The position numbers and the translations under genes are program-made. From the NCBI GenBank assembly GCA_958295815.1, contig OY282374.1, positions 2,376,856-2,440,855 of the forward strand: a DNA stretch of 64,000 nucleotides, given 5' to 3'. This DNA comes from Candidatus Poribacteria bacterium. GTDB lineage: Bacteria > Poribacteria > WGA-4E > WGA-3G. Under the pieces are notes generated by a model that saw nothing but the letters and a program-made list of their open reading frames with translations, had not been told where the DNA came from and did no database searches. This document shows positions 8,114-17,156 of this stretch, piece after piece; the stretch's first letter is position 1; each line of letters opens with the position of its first letter.

Positions 8114-10213
8114 ATGAAAATCACACAGGTCCTAATTGTTAGTATCGTGACTATTGTTCTGTTTTCTACACTGAGCGTCGCAGCACCACCACATCCTTAC
8201 CTCTATTTCAATGAGGATTCGACGAGCGGTCAATTAGTGCCCAAAACACCGGAAAGTAGAGCAGAATTTCTTGATGCACTGGAGGGGTGTTGTCTTGTCA
8301 GGGAACAAGGCGTCTTACAATCTGACGGGATAGAATATGTTCTCGCATTGAAGATAGATTTTGCCGATATGCCGGGACGTAGGGAAGGCGCGGCATTTAA
8401 TCAATATCTCTTTGGGACAGAAGGCGTGTCTCTCAAAACGTACTATCGCGAAAATTCTTATGGACAGATGGATATACAACCCGGTCCGATGGGTGGCGTT
8501 GTGCCAGCAGGGAATGCATGGATTCGTGCTAAAAAGCCGATGACATATTACGGTGAAGGCATCAGAATCCAAGAACGCTACCGAGAATTGATTCGGGAAG
8601 CATGTGATGCAGTAGATTCAATCGTCGATTTCTCAAAATATGATAGGGACAACGATGGCGTCGTTGACCATGTCCTCCTCATTCATTCCGGCAACAATCA
8701 GGCTGCGTCTGGGGTTGCTGATGATATTTGGTCGATTTTAACGAAAGGTATTAACGGTATTTATGACGGGGTTCGGGTGGATACAGCCGCAGTTGTGGCA
8801 GAAGAACCAGATCTTGAACATCCACATTTAGGCATCTATTTTCACGAGTTTTTCCACGATTTCGGTGCCCCTGATGTTTACGGATTTACCTTTACAGATG
8901 CTCGCGATCACAAGTGGGGGTTGATGGGGGCTTTCGGTCCGTATCAAGGTCCAGGCGGTTTGGGCATTAGACCGAGCCATATCATAGGCTACCTCAAATG
9001 GGATTTCGATGCGAGACCCCAAAACGGACGCCTGGGCTGGATCCAACCCGTTCAGATAACCCAAAACCAAAAAATTGATGTACCAAGTTTTGAACTCGCA
9101 CCCAAGACCGATAAACTCTTCAAAATTGACATTCAGTCGTCTGTATCATCTGCTCGTGGTGAAGCCACAGAATTCTTTCTCATAGAAAATCGGAATAAAG
9201 ACTCTGGCGCGACTTTCGATACGCACTTACCTGAATCCGGTATACTGATCTGGCACATTGATGAGACCAATCCGTATCCACCCGGTACTATCGATGCGTC
9301 CCAACAGATATGGCTTGAAGATCCAACGGATCCTGAACATCTCGGCATCTCTCAGCAAGACGATGGATTTATAGATATACAACTGATTACTGAAGGTGCC
9401 GCTTACTCTGCTGATGATGAACAAACAGCTTTTACGCCAGGTACGTACCCGAACAGCGGTGCCAATGACGGCACTGTTAGCGGCATTTCTATTACGAACA
9501 TTGGCGCAGAAGGGTTTACTATCCCAATTTTGGTCTCGTTTGGTGATACTTACGAACCCAACGATATGCTCGCAACGGCGTTTCCAATTACATATGGGGA
9601 AATCTACGAATCTTTTCTTTTCAGCTTGACGGATACACGTGATGTGTACAGCCTGGAAGCGACTCGAGGCATTACTATTTTGGTAACACTTGCTGACATC
9701 CCGCCAGACATGAATTATCGTTTATCCCTCCTGACAGAGACAGGAGAGACACAAGCTATAGCGGAAAATGCGACTGACATCGCTGGACTGAGACTCCTTT
9801 ATCAACCTGATAGGACAGGCGTATTCTATCTTGTTGTAGAATCGGATGGTGGTTTCAGTAGTGTTGATTCCTACAGACTCCGTGTGGAGCAGCTTCAAGC
9901 GGAAGCGTTTGCTATTAAAGACTTGCGGGTCTATCCGAATCCACTCCGTTCAGGGGAAGGTGCCGTGACATTCGCCTATCGCTTCTCGGCTTCCCAAGTT
10001 GCGGATAACGTCAATCTTGAGGTATTTATTCCGACTGGTGACCTCATCTATAGTGAAACGCGCGAGAATGTTGCCCCCCAGGGGAAGTTTGAGTGGCGCG
10101 CCACGACTTATAGCGGAACACCTGTCGCATCAGGTATCTATATTTATCGCGTCTCCGCGAGTCAAGCGGACGTGCTTGTTCAGGAAATTGGCAAGTTAAG
10201 CGTTGTAAAATAG
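8114..10213 (+). CDS. secreted M6-family metalloprotease with PPC and C-terminal sorting-like domain
   Basis: 699 residues from ATG 8114, where a clean signal peptide begins (MKITQVLIVSIVTIVLFSTL, cut near VAA). Upstream in-frame starts overlap the previous gene. The protease domain carries the zinc motif HEFFHDFGAPDVYG (HExxH) near residue 240, preceded by the M6-type DNDGVVDHVLLIHSG strand. A pre-peptidase C-terminal (PPC) domain follows around 475-600 (YEPNDMLATA, DVYSLEATRG, GVFYLVVESDGG). The last 90 residues (VYPNPLRSGEG, SGIYIYRV, GKLSVVK) match the FlgD/type IX-like tail used for surface sorting. It probably degrades extracellular protein. Confidence 0.85.
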   Translation: MKITQVLIVSIVTIVLFSTLSVAAPPHPYLYFNEDSTSGQLVPKTPESRAEFLDALEGCCLVREQGVLQSDGIEYVLALKIDFADMPGRREGAAFNQYLFGTEGVSLKTYYRENSYGQMDIQPGPMGGVVPAGNAWIRAKKPMTYYGEGIRIQERYRELIREACDAVDSIVDFSKYDRDNDGVVDHVLLIHSGNNQAASGVADDIWSILTKGINGIYDGVRVDTAAVVAEEPDLEHPHLGIYFHEFFHDFGAPDVYGFTFTDARDHKWGLMGAFGPYQGPGGLGIRPSHIIGYLKWDFDARPQNGRLGWIQPVQITQNQKIDVPSFELAPKTDKLFKIDIQSSVSSARGEATEFFLIENRNKDSGATFDTHLPESGILIWHIDETNPYPPGTIDASQQIWLEDPTDPEHLGISQQDDGFIDIQLITEGAAYSADDEQTAFTPGTYPNSGANDGTVSGISITNIGAEGFTIPILVSFGDTYEPNDMLATAFPITYGEIYESFLFSLTDTRDVYSLEATRGITILVTLADIPPDMNYRLSLLTETGETQAIAENATDIAGLRLLYQPDRTGVFYLVVESDGGFSSVDSYRLRVEQLQAEAFAIKDLRVYPNPLRSGEGAVTFAYRFSASQVADNVNLEVFIPTGDLIYSETRENVAPQGKFEWRATTYSGTPVASGIYIYRVSASQADVLVQEIGKLSVVK

Positions 10214-10431
10214 GTGTTAGAAATTCTTCATACATATTTCTTGACTAAAAATTGCAGTTATGCTAATTTTATAAATAAAATGAGTTTTAGGGACATCGTT
10301 TGTATCTTACCCCGGTGTTCTTACAATCAGCCGTAGGTGCTTTGCGCGATGATAACTTGAATGCGCTGTAGGGTAAGAAACGAAAAATAACTGTCATTCG
10401 TAGAATGGCAGCCAAGGAGGCAATATTATCT

Positions 10432-11484
10432 ATGAAATGGTTGAATAAATTCGCAGCACTTAATCTCGTCTTGCTATTTGCGGTTGCTTTTGGTATCACA
10501 GGTTGTGGCACATCACTCTACAACATGTCGCCGATCCAACCCGTGCATAATATAGCGGATGCCCTGTCGGAACAAGCTGCAAAGCCGGACCAAGAAGTGA
10601 TCGTCCCTGCTGTTCCCTCTGCGGAACTCGCTCAGCCTGTGCTGGATAAGTACGGTATGGAGACAGTCGGATTCCGTGTTGGAAAAGCCCGTAATGCCAA
10701 TATGGAGGCGATAACCTACATTTTCGCGTTTGACGAATACGCACACGCAGCCGACCAATGGGATAATTTCCTCGGTGAATGGACGGAAACTAAAACCGTA
10801 ATCGAAACAGGAAGCGGTGAAGATAGGAAGGTTGTTGATGTCCTCATGATGTCTGAGAACCCAAAATTGTTTGACGTTCAGGCAAGACAACCCATCTTAA
10901 CCAAAACACGTGATGGCATTACCGTTTCTATCGCATATTGGCGCCGGGCAGACCTCGACCGGAAGTATAATCGTGGAAACGCGTTCTCACCGTTTTATGA
11001 AACCGAGGCACTCCACCAAGGCGACAAAACAGACGTGTTTTATGTGAAGATTACCAACAATCGAGAGCATAACATCATCTTTGATGTCAAAAAATGCACA
11101 ATCATCGATCAAGGCGAGAATATCTATACCGGTATGGATTACGATGATTTAGAGGAACGTTTCACATACATGGCACGCGCAACAGGACTCTATGTGAAAA
11201 ATGGACTCGAAACTGCGCGCCGAATTTTAATCGAGAAACGGATGCCTATTGTTGAAAAGCAGGTAGGTACACGACGGACAGGGATCCCTCCAGGTGAAAG
11301 TTCTGAAGGGTTTGTCCCATTCACGCAAACAAAGTTGAATGCGCTTGAGTTAAAGGTTATCCTACCTATTGAAAAGGCACCGCCTCCGGGAGCTGCACAG
11401 CGTTATCAAACGATAGAATTTGAGTTCCCTTTCACACATGACAGAGGGATTCGCAACTCACAGCCATCACCTAAGCGTTATTAG
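10432..11484 (+). CDS. hypothetical lipoprotein
   Basis: 350 residues from ATG 10432, which has AAGGAGG (10414-10420) ahead of it; the in-frame ATG at 10405 has none. A signal segment ends in a lipobox, GITGC, so Cys is lipidated and the protein is attached to a membrane facing the periplasm or surface. The body is mixed alpha/beta with no catalytic motif I recognise. Visible segments include ITYIFAFDEYAHAADQWDNF, a YVKITNNREHNIIFDVKKC strand typical of beta sandwiches, and a C-terminal EFEFPFTHDRG. It stands alone and ends before a strong bidirectional hairpin. Function unknown. Confidence 0.75.
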   Translation: MKWLNKFAALNLVLLFAVAFGITGCGTSLYNMSPIQPVHNIADALSEQAAKPDQEVIVPAVPSAELAQPVLDKYGMETVGFRVGKARNANMEAITYIFAFDEYAHAADQWDNFLGEWTETKTVIETGSGEDRKVVDVLMMSENPKLFDVQARQPILTKTRDGITVSIAYWRRADLDRKYNRGNAFSPFYETEALHQGDKTDVFYVKITNNREHNIIFDVKKCTIIDQGENIYTGMDYDDLEERFTYMARATGLYVKNGLETARRILIEKRMPIVEKQVGTRRTGIPPGESSEGFVPFTQTKLNALELKVILPIEKAPPPGAAQRYQTIEFEFPFTHDRGIRNSQPSPKRY

Positions 11485-11524
11485 TCGCTGAAATAAGAAG
11501 TGCTACGCGTGATTCACACGCCTT

Positions 11525-11566
11525 AAGATGCTCGTGGTCCGATATGCTGCGAGCATCTTTTATTCT
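11525..11566 (+). terminator. intrinsic terminator between convergent genes
   Basis: Perfect 10-bp stem AAGATGCTCG (11525-11534) / CGAGCATCTT (11550-11559) followed by TTTATTCTT. It ends the lipoprotein transcript; its 3' arm abuts the stop codon of the convergent helicase gene. Confidence 0.7.
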
Positions 11567-13524
11567 TCAACGATCTCGCAGTTTGGTAGTGAATCCAAAA
11601 ACTGCTTTCCATAGCTTCGGGTCTTAATCCGTGGATCAAGAATAACGACAATCCCGTTGTCAGTTTGTGTTCGGATGAGCCGTCCAAATCCCTGCTTCAA
11701 CCGAAGAATCGCTTCGGGTAGACTGAATTCAAAAAACTCGTTCCCACCGCTCTCCTTAATCTGCTTTACGCGCGCCTCCATGATTGGGTGCGTCGGCACT
11801 TCAAACGGAAGTCTTGTGATGATGACATTACTCAGTGCCTCACCGCGGACATCAACCCCTTCCCAGAAACTCGATGTTCCAAACAAAACCGAGTCGGTAT
11901 CCTCGCGAAACGCTTGAAGCATATCAGTCCGTGAAAGTTCACCACCCTGTTTGAAAACATCAAGACCGATCGTCTCAAGGTAAGGTGCGATAGCATCGTA
12001 CACCTCATCCATCATTTTGTAACTTGTAAATAGGACGAACGCCTTACCGTGGGTTAGCTTCAAGTAGTGCCTGATTTTCCGAGTCACTGCTGGCACAAAC
12101 TCACTACTATTTGGGTCTGGCATATTCCGTGGAATGTGAATCTGGACCTGTTTCTTAAAATCAAAGGGCGAGTGCGCAAGGAGTTCACGACATTCATCTA
12201 TCCCGACCCGATTTTTAAAGTAAGCAAAGTTACGATTCGTAGAGAGCGTAGCACTTGTCATCACAACGCTGTTTTTTGCTGTAAAGAGATGATCCTCTAA
12301 CATCTGGTTCACGTTCGCTGGTGTAGCGTTGAGATGGATCCTTGCTGTCCGTCTTCTCATTGATATTTCAGCCCAATAGACATAGTCCGGATCGTCCTGC
12401 CGAATTATCATGTCTAATTCCTCGCGGAGGCGTTGACAATAGTTGTAATGTGCAGTAACCTCTTGTTCTTCGTCGTCCGTTGAAGTGCTGTTGCGGAGGC
12501 TTTTCAAGGTTTGCTCAATATTTCCAAGCGGGACATCCAATACATTTCTGACAAAATTACTTTCGTGAATCCGCTGTGTAAGCGTCGTGCTGTAATCTCC
12601 TTCACTGACTTCTTGCATAGCATCGATAATCGTGGTAAACAGGATTTTTGACTGTTCACTCGCTTCTTCAACCTCGGTTGTCAGCTGCTGTGAGTCGAAG
12701 ATCTTCGCTACATTGGAAAGCGAATCGAGAAGCCACTTGACGCGAGTGCTACTAAAATTGATACTCGCGTGGTTAGTTGCGGTTGCTTCCAGGTGGTGTG
12801 CCTCGTCGATAATCAGGTAATCGTAGTCTGGTAAGATCCCCGATGCGTCCTCACTGTCTTTGCGGATGGCAAGATCACTAAAAAGCAGGTGATGGTTCAC
12901 AATGAGCAGATCCGCATCTTGCATCTCCCTCCGGACGTTGAAATAGAAGCAGGTATCGTAAGTTTCGCATTGACGTCCAAGGCAATTATCTCTGTCGGAT
13001 GCCACTTTATCCCAAACCTGAGAACTCGGCTGCCACGGCAGATCAGCAGTACTACCGTCTACTGTGGAATTTACCCATTCTTCGATTTCAGCAACTTCTT
13101 CAACTTCTTCATGCGTATCAAACAAGCCTCGCTCGTAATTGAGTAAATTTTTGAGTCGTCTACGCGAAAGGTAATTACGCCGTCCCTTTGCAAGCACTAC
13201 GTTGAAACCACGAGGAAGTATACGTTGCAGGAACGGAATGTCTTTCGTGACAAGCTGCTCCTGCAGACTGATGGTATTCGTTGAAATAACGACTCTCTGT
13301 TCTGATTTGAGGGCAAGAGAAATCGCCGGAATTAGATAGGCAAAACTTTTACCGATGCCAGTGCCGGCTTCAACGATCAAGTGTTCAGAGTCGATCAATG
13401 ACCGAGCGACCTCGTGTGCCATCTGTAATTGTTCTTGGCGGAACTCATACCCTTCAAGGTGCTGTGATATGAGACCGCCATGGCTAAAGATTTCTCTAAG
13501 TGTGAGGGTAGGTGATGATGCCAT
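11560..13524 (-). CDS. DinG/XPD-type ATP-dependent helicase
   Basis: 654 residues from ATG 13524; a GTG seven codons upstream (13545) is an alternative. Superfamily 2 motifs: Walker A EAGTGIGKSFAYL, motif Ia ISTNTISLQEQL, the DEAH box DYLIIDEAHHLEATA, and the C-terminal QGFGRLIRT. The cluster DNCLGRQCETYDTC supplies three of the four cysteines of the iron-sulfur domain. The first ligand, normally in KGRxNYLC, is serine here (KGRRNYLSRRRL). E. coli DinG unwinds R-loops and stalled forks; the repair role here is inferred. It is followed on the minus strand by no co-directional gene for several kb. Confidence 0.85.
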   Translation of the reverse strand: MASSPTLTLREIFSHGGLISQHLEGYEFRQEQLQMAHEVARSLIDSEHLIVEAGTGIGKSFAYLIPAISLALKSEQRVVISTNTISLQEQLVTKDIPFLQRILPRGFNVVLAKGRRNYLSRRRLKNLLNYERGLFDTHEEVEEVAEIEEWVNSTVDGSTADLPWQPSSQVWDKVASDRDNCLGRQCETYDTCFYFNVRREMQDADLLIVNHHLLFSDLAIRKDSEDASGILPDYDYLIIDEAHHLEATATNHASINFSSTRVKWLLDSLSNVAKIFDSQQLTTEVEEASEQSKILFTTIIDAMQEVSEGDYSTTLTQRIHESNFVRNVLDVPLGNIEQTLKSLRNSTSTDDEEQEVTAHYNYCQRLREELDMIIRQDDPDYVYWAEISMRRRTARIHLNATPANVNQMLEDHLFTAKNSVVMTSATLSTNRNFAYFKNRVGIDECRELLAHSPFDFKKQVQIHIPRNMPDPNSSEFVPAVTRKIRHYLKLTHGKAFVLFTSYKMMDEVYDAIAPYLETIGLDVFKQGGELSRTDMLQAFREDTDSVLFGTSSFWEGVDVRGEALSNVIITRLPFEVPTHPIMEARVKQIKESGGNEFFEFSLPEAILRLKQGFGRLIRTQTDNGIVVILDPRIKTRSYGKQFLDSLPNCEIVEE

Positions 13525-13616
13525 ATATTGTCTTTCGCTGAGCACAACTCAGCGCGAATAAATTTTCACTGAGGACCAGACAGAATAATCACGTTGTGTA
13601 AGACTTTCTCATCAGC

Positions 13617-14963
13617 TTAATCGTTTAACTTTACTGTTACCTGTTCTATACCGTGCCGACTTTTGACATCAAGCGTGACCGGTTCAAGATCTACTGTCAC
13701 CTTTTGAAGGAGAGCGTCAAATTCCTGAGCACTACTAACCTTTTGCCCGTTGACGGCAGTAATGAGTGCGCCTTGTCGAATTGGACTATTTTGCACTCGG
13801 ACATAGTCAACGATCACACCGCGATCTTCCTCGGTTAAGTAGGCATATCTTTCAGAATCGCCTTTTTCTAATTTTCGCACTGATACGCCAAGACGCTTCC
13901 ATGCTACTGAGTCGCTTTCGATGGGTCTGCCTGCTTGTAAGGAAGGCATTTCAGTTATGGTTACAGCGAACATTCGCTCATGTCCGTCCCGGAGAACCGT
14001 AATTTGTGAGGCTTTACCGACTTGAGAGTCGGCAATCCACATCTTAAACTGATTGACATTGTTCACTTTCTGCCCATTATATTTAACAATAATGTCATTT
14101 CTTTTCAGACCACCGAGGTGTGCCGGCATATTGGGGACAACACCCATCACCCGAATACCGTGCGCTGCTTCCAACATACGAATCCCAAGAAAACCACGAA
14201 TAATTCTTCCGTTTGCAACCAGTTGGTTCCCAATCTTTCCGACGAGGTTGCTGGAAATCGCAAACCCAGCACCTGCTCTGACTGCCTGCGTTGCGGGTGC
14301 ATCATCATCACGTCTTCGAATTAACGCGTTGATCCCAATGACTTCACCATGGATGTTCAGCAATGGACCACCGCTATTTCCGGTATTAATCCATGCGTCC
14401 GTTTGAATATAATCTTGGTACCGAATAAGACCGCGATCCGCGAGAATTGAACGTCCTTTTCCACTCACGATACCCGTTGTCACTGTATGATTGAGTTGAA
14501 ATGGATTTCCAATAGCGATCGCAAACTGTCCCACCTGGACCTGTTCTGAGTCGGCTAATTGAAGGACTGGCAGTTCTGACTTTGCATCAATTTTTAAAAC
14601 AGCAATATCTGTATTCGGATCTGCCCCGGCTAATTTTGCGTCAAATTCGTTTCCACCGAACAATTCTACTTTAATTACTGATGCTCCTTTCACCACGTGC
14701 TCATTCGTGAAAATATAACCATTTTTTCGAAAAATAAACCCTGAACCTTCTTGGTGAAATTGTTTCCCGTCCACCCAACGTTCGGCACTCACACCAACAA
14801 TAGCGGGTGTGCTCTGTTTAGCAACACTGACAAATGCATTTTCGATTGAGCTCAACAGTTCGACATCTGTCGGTTGGGTGGTCGCGTTACCACACGAGGA
14901 TATGATAACACTCACACTAACAAGGAAAAGTATCAGATATGAACAGATATAGATCTTTTTCAT
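13617..14963 (-). CDS. HtrA/DegP-type serine protease lipoprotein
   Basis: 448 residues. The start is a lipoprotein signal (VIISSCGN), so the enzyme is tethered in the periplasm. The trypsin-like domain has the full triad: His in FTNEHVVKGA, Asp in NTDIAVLKID, Ser in NTGNSGGPLLN. Two PDZ-like domains follow: the first around 270-350 (GFLGIRMLEAAHG, GLKRNDIIVKYNG), the second around 360-448 (QGALITAVNGQKV). HtrA proteases degrade or hold misfolded envelope proteins. RBS AAAGGAG precedes ATG. It lies just downstream of the Rieske-fusion gene on the same strand with a gap of about 75 bp, and could share a transcript. Confidence 0.9.
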   Translation of the reverse strand: MKKIYICSYLILFLVSVSVIISSCGNATTQPTDVELLSSIENAFVSVAKQSTPAIVGVSAERWVDGKQFHQEGSGFIFRKNGYIFTNEHVVKGASVIKVELFGGNEFDAKLAGADPNTDIAVLKIDAKSELPVLQLADSEQVQVGQFAIAIGNPFQLNHTVTTGIVSGKGRSILADRGLIRYQDYIQTDAWINTGNSGGPLLNIHGEVIGINALIRRRDDDAPATQAVRAGAGFAISSNLVGKIGNQLVANGRIIRGFLGIRMLEAAHGIRVMGVVPNMPAHLGGLKRNDIIVKYNGQKVNNVNQFKMWIADSQVGKASQITVLRDGHERMFAVTITEMPSLQAGRPIESDSVAWKRLGVSVRKLEKGDSERYAYLTEEDRGVIVDYVRVQNSPIRQGALITAVNGQKVSSAQEFDALLQKVTVDLEPVTLDVKSRHGIEQVTVKLND

Positions 14964-15040
14964 CGTGGTCTCCTTTAGTATAGATAGCGATGTAGAACGT
15001 CCCTGTGGGTATATTTTTAGTTCCGTCTGAATTGATATGC

Positions 15041-16840
15041 TTAGTCCACTGCTTCATCAGGATTGTCAGCCGAAAGATCTTCACCGCGATGTAAGCGTAG
15101 TGCGAGGTTCGCTGTCTGTCGGCGTGCTCGGGCTGTTGGTGCGTGTGCAGCGAGATAGCGCGATGCCGCTACAAGGGTCATCTGCGCGCGGGGCTCATCC
15201 AGTTCATCCGCTTGCTGGAAAGCTGCTTCCAACATCTGGAAGGAATGGAATTCAGCATCTTCTCTCAGGAGAATATGTCCCAATTTTTCCAACAATGCCT
15301 CGCGTGGATGTCCAAGAGACAGGTACCTATAGATATACATTCCTGCCCTATCGGCTTGTGCTTGCGTATCAAGAAGTTTGACAAACGCTTCCAAGAGCGC
15401 ATCTGCATCAGTCGGAAGCGTCTCGGTTTCTCGACGATGTTGCGGTAAGCGCGCAGCTGGCATGTTAAACCATCGATCGAAGTAGATGGCTATCGCACCG
15501 TGAAAAATACCGCGGATAATCTCCACTGACGGGGCGCGCTTGGCGCACTGGTGAAGCGCATTACAGTAGGTGTAGGTATGCAGAACCGCAATCCAGTCGC
15601 CAAATTCATTCTTCGTATGAAATTGTGCGATGCGCAGTGCTGCTGCGTAAGTGAGCGTCTGTGCCAACTCTGTTAATGTTGCTCCGTCTTGGATAGCCGA
15701 CTTGAGGGCATTTATAGTTTCGAGTGGAGCATCAGCGAGTAGCGTCTCAACTAATGCATCACTACCTGTCCAGGTGTTATCTTTGCCTTCTACTACGAGA
15801 GTTTCAAGTTCGTCAAACGTCTCTCTTAGCACCGGCACGAAGTCGATCGGACTACGCCATCTATTCTCTTCCTCAGCGCGTGATGAACTTGCTAACATCC
15901 CTACGAGTGTCGGTATAACTTCCTCCGCTTTTTCCCAACCGATGCGTTCGAGAAGTTCAAAGGCTTTATTGATAAAGTCGAGGGTATGACCACCATCTCG
16001 ATAAAAATGATCCGTCGCTGCCGCTACCATCATATCACAAACTTGCGTTTCCGTTGCGCCATTGGCAATCGCGGTTAGTACAGTACGTTCAGCCCCATCG
16101 GCGTTTCTAACTTCAATAAAATAGCGGAACCACGTCTTTAATTGTGATAACGAGTGGGTATCAGTTTCGAGTTGTGAAAGTGCAATTCGGGGTGCCGATG
16201 CTGAGGTTTCGTCGGAGACATGAAGTAAACCTTGGTACAGTGCGAGTATTTTGTCAGCATCCGATAGTTTTGCCGCGACATTCGCCATGCAGGTAAGAAT
16301 TGTCATCGCGGGTCCCCAACCGGCGCGCCTACCTCGCGCACCATAAAGTGCTCCAACTTCAACGATAGCATCAGGGGCAGTCTCAAGCGACCGGAGCGCG
16401 ATAACAGATTTTGCGAGGATAAGGTTAATGCTCTGCTCGAGACCTTCGTGAAGCCGTCCTTTCCACCGCTCCACGGCATTAATACCATTTGCACTCACAT
16501 TGACGTATACTTTACCGTCCCGAACTTCGACAGGATACGGCTCTACGTCATCTGCGAATGGGTGAAAGGTACAACCACTCGCTAAATCAAACATCGCGTG
16601 ATGCCAATGGCAAATGAGGATACCATCATGCACACTCCCTCGGTTCAGAGGATACCCCATGTGTGGACAACGATTGTCCACAGCAAAAATTTTGCCATCG
16701 CTTTTTGCCAATGCGATGGGTTGTCCAGAGACATTTACGGCAATAACACCGTCGTCAGGAATTTCAGCAACTTCGGCACATTCAATAAATTCGGACCTGT
16801 TATCATCGGCTCTTGTGTTGTGCGTTGGATGTTCAGCCAT
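15041..16840 (-). CDS. Rieske 2Fe-2S protein with large alpha-helical C-terminal domain
   Basis: 599 residues, RBS AGGAGG before ATG. Residues about 17-115 form a ferredoxin-type Rieske domain with both ligand boxes, CPHMGYPL and CHWHHAMFDL, so it binds a [2Fe-2S] cluster. The remaining 480 residues are almost wholly helical with several His/Asp-rich stretches (LYGARGRRAGWGPAMTILTCMAN, AATDHFYRDGGHTLDFINKAFE, NALHQCAKRAPS) and no homology I can name. There is no alpha-subunit Fe(II) motif of ring-hydroxylating oxygenases. No signal peptide. The enzyme probably passes electrons to a helical partner domain; the reaction is unknown. Confidence 0.7.
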   Translation of the reverse strand: MAEHPTHNTRADDNRSEFIECAEVAEIPDDGVIAVNVSGQPIALAKSDGKIFAVDNRCPHMGYPLNRGSVHDGILICHWHHAMFDLASGCTFHPFADDVEPYPVEVRDGKVYVNVSANGINAVERWKGRLHEGLEQSINLILAKSVIALRSLETAPDAIVEVGALYGARGRRAGWGPAMTILTCMANVAAKLSDADKILALYQGLLHVSDETSASAPRIALSQLETDTHSLSQLKTWFRYFIEVRNADGAERTVLTAIANGATETQVCDMMVAAATDHFYRDGGHTLDFINKAFELLERIGWEKAEEVIPTLVGMLASSSRAEEENRWRSPIDFVPVLRETFDELETLVVEGKDNTWTGSDALVETLLADAPLETINALKSAIQDGATLTELAQTLTYAAALRIAQFHTKNEFGDWIAVLHTYTYCNALHQCAKRAPSVEIIRGIFHGAIAIYFDRWFNMPAARLPQHRRETETLPTDADALLEAFVKLLDTQAQADRAGMYIYRYLSLGHPREALLEKLGHILLREDAEFHSFQMLEAAFQQADELDEPRAQMTLVAASRYLAAHAPTARARRQTANLALRLHRGEDLSADNPDEAVD

Positions 16841-16880
16841 TGTCCCATCCTCCTGATTATCTTCATTCCTGTGTAGTCTA

Positions 16881-16910
16881 ATTTTAACACAGTTTCTCGG
16901 ATTTTGTCAA
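16881..16910 (-). promoter_or_regulatory. sigma-70-type promoter for the Rieske gene
   Basis: Minus strand: TTGACA (16905-16910), 18-bp spacer, TAAAAT (16881-16886). Start near 16875, about 35 bases before ATG at 16840. Close to consensus in both boxes. Confidence 0.6.
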
Positions 16911-17041
16911 ACCTTTTTCCCTACTGTATAGGGTCATTCAGCTTCTAATAATAGACATGCGGAAGCCCGAACTTGTTCGTGATAGTGCGTAAGAACCCGA
17001 ATAAAAATGTAATACAAGGAATGGAAATGTAAAGCAAAGAC

Positions 17042-17087
17042 AAATTTTGCCGCGTGTGGGCAAAATTTAGTCTATTCCCAGACTAAA
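17042..17087. repeat. two overlapping hairpins in the gap between M28 and Rieske genes
   Basis: AAATTTTGCC (17042-17051) pairs with GGCAAAATTT (17059-17068); TTTAGTCT (17066-17073) pairs with AGACTAAA (17080-17087). The two stems share 17066-17068, so they compete. They lie downstream of the M28 gene in its direction of transcription; there is no long T-run. Confidence 0.55.
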
Positions 17088-17146
17088 TCCGGGCATCCAG
17101 ACAATAGGCATCCTTCACATATGTAGACTTATTTCTTAAAACTAAA
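17088..17146 (+). repeat. dispersed repeat family A, copy 1
   Basis: Contains TCCGGGCATCCA, ATCCTTCACATA and CTTAAAACTAAA in the same order and spacing as the copy at 61202. The palindromic head is degraded here; a partial head in the other orientation (CCCGAACTTGTTCG) sits at 16966-16979. Confidence 0.65.
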
Positions 17147-17156
17147 TGCCTCTACC

